This document shows, piece by piece, positions 57,608 through 64,000 of a stretch of 64,000 nucleotides of DNA. The notes below the pieces were generated by a model. It was not told where the DNA came from, did no database searches, and saw nothing but the letters and a program-made list of their open reading frames with translations. Positions within the stretch are counted from its first letter, which is position 1. Every line of letters begins with the position of its first letter. The stretch comes from Cephalotus follicularis (taxonomy: Eukaryota > Streptophyta > Magnoliopsida > Oxalidales > Cephalotaceae). The position numbers and the translations under genes were made by a program. Location of the stretch: positions 1-64,000 of the forward strand of contig BDDD01001677.1 of NCBI GenBank assembly GCA_001972305.1. The letters are read 5' to 3'.

Positions 57608-57908
57608 CATGACCTAGCTGAGGCAGATAACTTGGGGATATTACGTCAACGTCCGTGTTGGGCACCACAAAGGGTGGCTAAGTTTTAGCACTTAGACACA
57701 CCTACTTGTGGGTGTTAAAACTAGTGCATTCCAATGAAAATTTTGGGTACTTGACTTATCAAGATTCTGATGGTTTGTCTTGCCCTAGCTGAGGCCATAT
57801 TAAATCTAAGGCCGAATACTATGATTGGATCTTGTATTAGATACAAATTGGTAAGAAAGCCTACCCATTGGATATATTATAGTTTCTCATGCCCTAGCTG
57901 AGGCTATA
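57608..57908 (+). repeat. Three GCCCTAGCTGAGGC repeats
   Basis: CATGACCTAGCTGAGGC, CTTGCCCTAGCTGAGGC and CATGCCCTAGCTGAGGC, each preceded by a TTTGTC or TTTCTC, about 120-175 bp apart. Role unknown; a packaging or leader structure is possible. Confidence 0.8.
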
Positions 57909-58096
57909 ATATGATTGCGATGGATTCCAATCCCCACTAGGAAGTTAGACTTCTCAAGTTCCATATGGGGGTATGGGATACGATTAGAATAGTGGGAGAA
58001 ACCATAAGCACTAAAGACCAAGTGTTATGGTTGTCATATATTAAAATTGGAATAAATGCTAACTCATACTTATATTTCCTTATCTAGGTTGCTAGA

Positions 58097-61077
58097 ATGG
58101 CTTTGTCAAATGCAATGTCCCGTATACTTGAGACAAACAAACTTGAGGGGCCCAACTTCAACGATTGGCACTGTAACCTCAAGATCGTCCTTACGGCCAA
58201 TAAAATAGCCTATGTGATGGGGGGCCTCCTTCAGTAGGTGAAGATCCGACGCTAGAAGAGAGTGAGCGACTAGCCAAGTGGCTAGAAGATGATGAGCAGG
58301 CTAGATGTCTTGCCCTTCTTGGGATGACACCTAAGCTTCAGCGTCCGAATGAGAAGATTGAGACCTTATCTGCTATACTACTCCATCTCCAGGAGATGTA
58401 TGGAGCTGAGTCTAGGACTCAAAGGTTTAATCTATCACGCAAACTCTTCAAGGCGCAGATGCTAGAGGGAGCTTCAGTCCATGAGCATGGATTGAAGATG
58501 ATAGACATGATTGTGCAGTTGGCTCAATTAGGGTTTGTTATGGACCATGATCTATATGTGGATCTTATTTTGACGTCCCTTCCTAAGTCGTTCTCATAGT
58601 TGTTGGTAAACTTTCACATTAACAAGATATAGGTGACTCTATCTGAGCTGATAGCTATGTTGAGGATGGCTGAGGCCGATTTTTACTCTGGAAAGTCAAA
58701 GACCCACTCTCTACTCCTTCCTTCTGCTAGGTCTGACCAAGGAAAGGGCTGTGCCTCATCTTCCTGTAAAGGGAAGGGTGTGCTCATGCCTGTCAACATA
58801 AAAGGCAAGGGTAATAAGAAGCAAAAGAAGAAGAAGGGGGAGCTTAGAGCCAGTAGGAGCGTTGCCAAGGATCGGATGAAGAAGTTAGCTGCTGAAGGTG
58901 CTTGTTTCCAGTGCGGTAAGACCGGGCACTGGAAAAAGGATTGTCATGTTACTGTTACTGGAGTCTCTTCTGATGTTTCGCATGGTGTGAGTACATCAGC
59001 TATGTTCATGATTGAACTAAATCTAGCTTTGAATAGTAGTTCTTCATGGGTATTAGATACTGGATGTGGAACTAACCTTTGCAATTCGTTGCAGGGACTA
59101 AGAAAAGTTAGAAAGCTTAGAGCTGGAGACCTGGACTTGAGGCTTGGTGATGGATCTAGGATCATTGCTGAAGCTGTAGGGATTTATGATGTTACTTTAT
59201 GTAATGGTTATGTATTGACACCTTATCCATGTTATTTCATTTCAAATGTTGTAAGGAATATTGTAAGTGGTTCATACTTATGTAATTTGGGCTTGGAGCT
59301 CAGATTCCAAGACATTCGATGTTTTGTTTATTCTGACAATGTTTGTGTCGGTGATGGTTTTATCGACAATTGATTATTTGTCTTAAATACTGCACAATCC
59401 AAAGTCCTATCCATAGAGCAAAGTAACAAGAAAAGGCAAAGAGAAACTGAGCTAAATAAAACCTATACTTGGCATTGTAGACTCGGTCATCTTACTGATG
59501 CTAGGCTATCACAGTTGGTTAAGGATGATCTCCTTGATATCTAGAACTTAGAGTCCTATCCAACTTGTGAATCCTGTTTATTGAGAAAGATGACCAAATC
59601 ACCCTTCTCTGGCTTAGGAGAAAGGGCTATGGACTTACAGGGTTTAGTCCATACTGGCATATGTGGTCCTATGTCAGTCAGTGCGCGAGGTGGTTATATC
59701 TACTTCATAAATTTTACTGATGATTTATCTAGGTATGGTTATGTGTATCTGATGAAACACAAGTCAGAATCCTTTGAGAAATTTAAGGAGTTCAGGCTTG
59801 AAGTAGAAAAACAGACAGGTAAATCGATTAAAATACTTCGGTCGGACTGAGGTGGAGAATAAATGTGAGCAGAATTCCTAGGTTATCTTAGAGATAACGG
59901 AACTCTATCTCAGTGGACTCCTCCTGGAACACCACAGCATAATGGTGTGTCCGAAAGGAGGAATCAGACTTTGTTAGACATGGTTCGATCAATGATGTCT
60001 TTTACTGACCTCCCTACCTATCTCTGGGGTTATGCCCTAGATATAGTTGCTTATATCTTGAATCAGATTCCTTCAAAATCTGTGCCTTCTACTCCATACT
60101 AGGTATGGTCAGGGAGGAAACCCAGCCTAAGCCATTTGAAGGTTTGGGGTTGTCCGGCTTATGTCAAGAGGCTTGACGCAGATAAGCTGGAAGCGCGGTC
60201 GGACCGTTGCAGGTTTGTGGGGTATCCTAAAGAAACTAAAAGATACTATTTCTACCACCCTAGCGAACAAAAGAATTTTGTTTCACGAAATGCTGTGTTC
60301 CTAGAGAAGGAATACCTTCTTGAAGGAAACAGTGGGAGTAAGGTGGAACTCAAGGAGTTACCACAGGTAGAAACCACACAGGAGATGGAGGAGTAGGAGG
60401 TTAGAACTTCAACAGACACAGCTGAGATTGGATCTCAGGCTAAGAATGGTTCTCAGTTAGGCAGAGCTCCTTTGAGGAGATCAGGCAGAATCCCATTAGC
60501 ACCTGAGAGGTATGGTTTCCTCATTGATGGTACTGATGAGATAAACATCATTGAAGATGACGAGCCGGCCAGCTACTTAGAGGTAGTGCAAGGCACTGAA
60601 TCTGAAGCATGGCTAGGAGCCATGAAATCTGAAAGGGATTCCATGTACTCCAACCAAGTATGGAATTTGGTTGAAGCACTCGAAGGCATAGTGCCTATTG
60701 GCTGCAAATGGATCTTAAAGAAGAAGATGAATGCAGATGGAAAAATCGACACTTATAAAGCTCGATTAGTGGCGAAAGGGTATAGGCAACGACCTGGAGA
60801 CGACTATACTGAAACTTTCTCACCCGTCGCCATGCTTAAATCCATTAGGATTTTGCTTGCTATTACCGCTCATTATGATTATGAGATATGGCAAATGGAT
60901 GTCAAGACGACATTCTTAAATGGGCGTCTTGAAGAGGATATTTATATGTCCCAACCTGAGGGGTTTACATCTTCCGAGCACCTGCACATGGTGTGCAAGC
61001 TCGAACGGTCCATCTATGGACTAAAGCAAGCATGTTGTATCTGGAATCTACGTTTTGATTAAGCAGTCAAAGCTTTT
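58097..61077 (+). pseudogene. Ty1/copia gag-pol, copy 1, ending inside reverse transcriptase
   Basis: ATG at 58097 (MALSNAMSRILETNKLEGPN). After one frameshift near 58220-58232 a single frame runs to 61062 with stops at 58597, 58630, 59371, about 59542, 59848, 59860, 59866, about 60103, 60394 and 61060. Gag has an intact zinc knuckle CFQCGKTGHWKKDC (58903-58944). Protease shows WVLDTGC (Asp at 59056), then GAG-pre-integrase WHCRLGH. In the integrase the first catalytic Asp is lost (HTGICGPMS, usual HTDVCGPMS), and SD and [10 protein letters not shown] are visible. Reverse transcriptase shows ARLVAKGYRQRPG, YTETFSPVAMLKSIR and WQMDVKTTFLNGRLEEDIYM. It breaks after AVKAFD at 61077, before the YVDD motif. 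Confidence 0.93.
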
Positions 61078-61129
61078 GACGGCATTCTTAAATGGGCATC
61101 TTGAAGAGGATATTTATATGTCCCAAACC
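61078..61129 (+). repeat. Second copy of a 50-bp reverse-transcriptase segment at the copy junction
   Basis: GGCATTCTTAAATGGGCATC and what follows up to ATATGTCCCA repeat 60908-60955 almost exactly, placed between the broken reverse transcriptase of copy 1 and the gag end of copy 2. It does not belong there in either reading, so it marks a recombination or template-switch scar. Confidence 0.85.
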
Positions 61130-63619
61130 ATGGACCATGATTTCTACATTGACATGGTGCTTTGATCTCTCCCTCGATCACACTCCCAGTTCATCACAAA
61201 TTTGCACATGAACAAGGTGGATACTAATGTTAGTTCAACTTGGGTTTTGGATTCAGGTTGTAGAACTAATATTTGTAACTCTTTGCAGGAGCTAAGAGGC
61301 ACTAGACAGTTGAGAGAGGCTGAAGCTTTGGACTTGTACTTAGGTGATGGATTGAGGATTCACACCAAGGCAATAGGCATTTTTGAATTATTTTTGGGAA
61401 ATGGCCATGTAATTAAACTTGATCCTTGTTATTTTGTCAAGAACCTTGTACGAAACGTTGTTTCTGTTTCATATTTTTATAAGATGGGCATGGAGCTCAC
61501 TTTTTCTGCATATGGCTATAGACTTATACATAACAATGTTCTTTTATGCGATGGACACATTGACAATGGGATCCATGTTTTAAATTCAAATGCACAAATG
61601 GCTTTAACAATTCAAACTAGAACAAGCACTAAAAGACAATAAGAGATATGCGATGTAAATCCTTCATACATATGGCATTGTAGATTATGTCATCCTAACA
61701 AGGCTAGACTAACACGTATGGTTAAGGATGGTCTTTTAGACATCCAGGACATGGAGTCCTTTCCTACGTGTGAGCCATTTTTAATTGGCAAGATGACCAT
61801 ATCTACCTTCTCTGTGGTAGGAGAAAGGGCAGTGGACATACTGGGACTTGTCCACACCGACGTCTGTGGACCTATGTCGGTCAATGCTATTGGAGGTTTT
61901 CCCTAGTTCATTACCTTCACCGATTACTTGTCACTGTATGGGTATACGTTTATGATGAAACACAAGGCTGAAGCCTTTGAGAGGTTTAAGGAATTAAGAC
62001 TAGAAGTAGAAAAGAAAATGGGTAAACCAATTAAGATCCTCTGGTCGGATCGAGGTGGTGAATACTTATCTGCTGAATTCTAGGGTTATCTGAGGGATAA
62101 TGGAATTCTCTCTCGGTGGACACCTCCTAGAACACCACAGCATAATGGTGTGTCCGAGTGAAGGAATCAGACCTTGATGAATATGGTCCGGTCCATGATG
62201 TCTTTCACTGATCTTCCTATATCATTATGGGGTTATGCAATGCATGCGGCGGTGTACATCCTAAACCAGATTCCTTCTAAATCTGTCCCCTCCATTCCTT
62301 ACGAGGTTTATATAGGGAGGAAACCCAGCCTAAACCGTTTGAGGGTTTGGGGCTGTCTAGATTATGTTAGGAGGTAGGAGCCTTATAAGCTGGAGGCACG
62401 AGCGGATCGTTTCCGGTTTGTGGGATATCCTAAGGAGAGCATAGGATACTACTTTTATGATCCCAGCGAACAAAAGACTTTTGTTTCGCGAACTGCAAAA
62501 TTCCTAGAGAAGGAATACCTGCTTGGAGGGAGCAGTGGGAGCAAGGTGGAACTGAGAGAGTTATCACTTGGTGAAAGACCACAGGATGGGTAGGAATTGG
62601 AGGTTCAACCCTCTACAGACATAGTTGGGGAAGGTTCCCAACCTGAGAGTGGATCTCAGTTAGGTGCTCCTCTTGCGAGGAGATCAGAAAGAGTTCTGGT
62701 ACCCCCTGAGAGATATGGCTTTCTCATTGAGGGCACTGACGAACTCAACGACATCGATGATGACGAGCCTACCAGCTACGAGAAGGAAGTGAAGAGCACT
62801 GAATCTGGGCATGGCTACAGACCATTAAATCCGAGATGGAGTCCATGGACACCAACCAAGTATGGAACTTGATTGATGCACCTGAGCGTATTAACCCTAC
62901 TAGTTTCAAATCGATCTTCAAGAGGAAGATTGGAGCTGATTGTAAGATAGAGACTTACAAAGCGCGATTGGTTGCGAAAGGGTATAGGCAAAGACACGGA
63001 GTTGACTATACCGAAACTTTCTCACCAGTCATTATGTTTAAGTCCATCCGGATATTGCTTGCTATTGCCATTCATTACGATTATGAGATATGGAAAATGG
63101 ATGTCAAGACAGCCTTGCTGAACGACTTTCTTGAAGAGGACATTTATATGTCGCAACCCGAGGGGTTTGCATCCAAGGAGCATCCACAGAGAGTGTGTAA
63201 CCTCCAAAGGTTGATCTACGGCTATAAGCAAGCATCCCGTAGCTGGAACATCCTTTTTGACGAGACCGTTAAAACTTTCAGTTTCATAAAAAACGTAGAT
63301 GAGCCTTGTGTCTACCAAAAACAGGATGCCCCAAACATCACTTTCTTGGTACTATACGTGGATGACATACTAATCATAGGGAATGATGTCGGTATGTTAC
63401 AGTTCGTTAAAGTATGGTTGTCCAAGAACTTCTTCATGAAGGATTTGGGAGAGACTTCCTATATATTGGGTATAAATATCTATAGAGATAGATCTAATAG
63501 GTTGTTGGGACACTCCTAAAGCCAGTGCATCAGTAAGGTGTTGAAACGGTATGACCTTGAGAATTCCAAGCGGGGCCTTCTTCAGATTGGCCAGGGAATT
63601 CACCTATCCAAGAGGATGT
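61130..63619 (+). pseudogene. Ty1/copia gag-pol, copy 2, truncated at both ends
   Basis: It begins late in gag (MDHDFYIDMVL, then HMNKV) and jumps over the zinc-knuckle part straight to protease (STWVLDSGC at about 61225). Then come the GAG-pre-integrase WHCRLCH, the integrase with HTDVCGPMS, SDRGGEY and HNGVSE followed by a stop, and reverse transcriptase with ARLVAKGYRQRHG, WKMDVKTALLN and an intact YVDD (63355-63366), up to LSKRM at 63617. The frame of 61130 is kept to about 62815, then shifts once. Stops include 61163, 61640, 61904, about 62081, about 62159, 62375 and 62591, and 63517. RNase H is absent; the sequence passes straight into an LTR start with no purine tract. Confidence 0.92.
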
Positions 63620-63771
63620 TGTTAGATGTAGTGACCCAACAAGCCATTGGATGGGCTGTCGTATTACATCTATCCTTGTATATAAAGAATCTTATTCCTT
63701 TTATATATAACATATGCTAATTTGTCATGGAAATATCACTTGTATTTTATCACTTAATTGAAGTAGTTTAT
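63620..63771 (+). repeat. Start of a second copia LTR (152 bp)
   Basis: TGTTAGATGTAG to AGTAGTTTATT matches 52986-53137 with scattered substitutions. It would be the 3' LTR of the right-hand copia element; it is cut at 63772 by a gypsy LTR. The join to the truncated reverse transcriptase shows that the end of pol and the purine tract were deleted. Confidence 0.88.
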
Positions 63772-64000
63772 TGTCACACCCCGTTTCTATAACAACAAAA
63801 GGTGATGGCAATTTAACATAATATCCAGCTTATACAATTTTACGAGAAAATAGAAATCTTTCAAACATATTATATCTTGCGGAAGCATTCAAATAATAAG
63901 CCAAATTAACAATGTAACACGCATCCCATACTACGCGTTACCAAAATACAAACATTCCATAGTTAATTGCCCTCTAAACGGAGCGTGATTAAAACATGTC
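63772..64000 (-). repeat. Gypsy LTR running off the window
   Basis: It starts TGTCACACCCCG, as the Tekay LTR at 36530 does, then diverges, but keeps a similar order (GCGGAAGCATTC, AATAAGCC, GCATCCCATACTACGCG). A relative of that family in the same minus orientation, inserted into the copia LTR; its other end is outside the window. Confidence 0.8.

Larger units (their letters stand above)
56340..58096 (+). other. Long 5' leader of the copia element
   Basis: 1.76 kb without coding potential between the primer-binding site and gag. It contains a TCGA-palindrome cluster (56625-56820), AT-rich sequence, a stretch homologous to the reversed remnant at 9642-10987, and three copies of a GCCCTAGCTGAGGC repeat (57608-57908). 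An AG just before the gag ATG (TATCTAGGTTGCTAGAATGG) could be a splice acceptor, so part of the leader may be an intron; this is inference. Confidence 0.75.

Overview
This is plant nuclear DNA, and nearly all of it is nested LTR retrotransposons. The evidence is decayed Ty3/gypsy (Tekay-like, chromodomain) and Ty1/copia proteins, primer-binding sites of the initiator tRNA-Met type (TGGTATCAGAG and variants), purine tracts, TG...CA long terminal repeats of about 1.1 to 4.2 kb, and 5-bp target duplications. I see no host gene, tRNA or rRNA gene. The species cannot be named from this.

Left part (1-9641): the end of a gypsy pol, a 2.8-kb LTR (1318-4110) that is followed again by a primer-binding site and gag, an 82-bp scrap of another LTR (5525-5606), then RNase H, integrase and a 2.2-kb LTR (7411-9641) from a second gypsy element. 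A reversed remnant of a copia leader follows (9642-10987).

Middle (10988-52985): the backbone is a minus-strand, head-to-tail array of a gag-only Ty1/copia element: LTR1, gag 1, LTR2, gag 2, LTR3, gag 3, LTR4, with each inner LTR shared by two units. Later insertions split it. A gag-only gypsy element (17101-21480) and a solo LTR (21657-24281, duplication ATAAT) lie in gag 2. A solo LTR (27920-40453, duplication GATAA) lies in the leader of unit 3, and a 10-kb Tekay element (29184-39197, duplication GTGAC) is nested inside it. A gypsy element with 4.2-kb LTRs (40652-52184, duplication CACTT) lies in LTR4.

Right part (52986-64000): a plus-strand Ty1/copia element. Its 5' LTR (52986-56326) is split by a copia solo LTR (54347-55514, duplication GAAAG). 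Then come a 1.8-kb leader, two decayed gag-pol copies in tandem (58097-61077 and 61130-63619), the first 152 bp of a second LTR, and the start of a gypsy LTR that runs off the window.

The most unusual signal is not a gene. Clusters of short degenerate palindromes built on a TCGA core (AGTCGACT, AAGACATCGATGTCTT, AAAGCGTCGACGCTTT) fill several hundred bp of most LTR families here. The same motif type occurs in both gypsy and copia LTRs, often just upstream of the TATA box. All coding regions are pseudogenes (stops, frameshifts, deletions), so this block is probably silent. Positions and identities come from reading by eye; no alignment was run.
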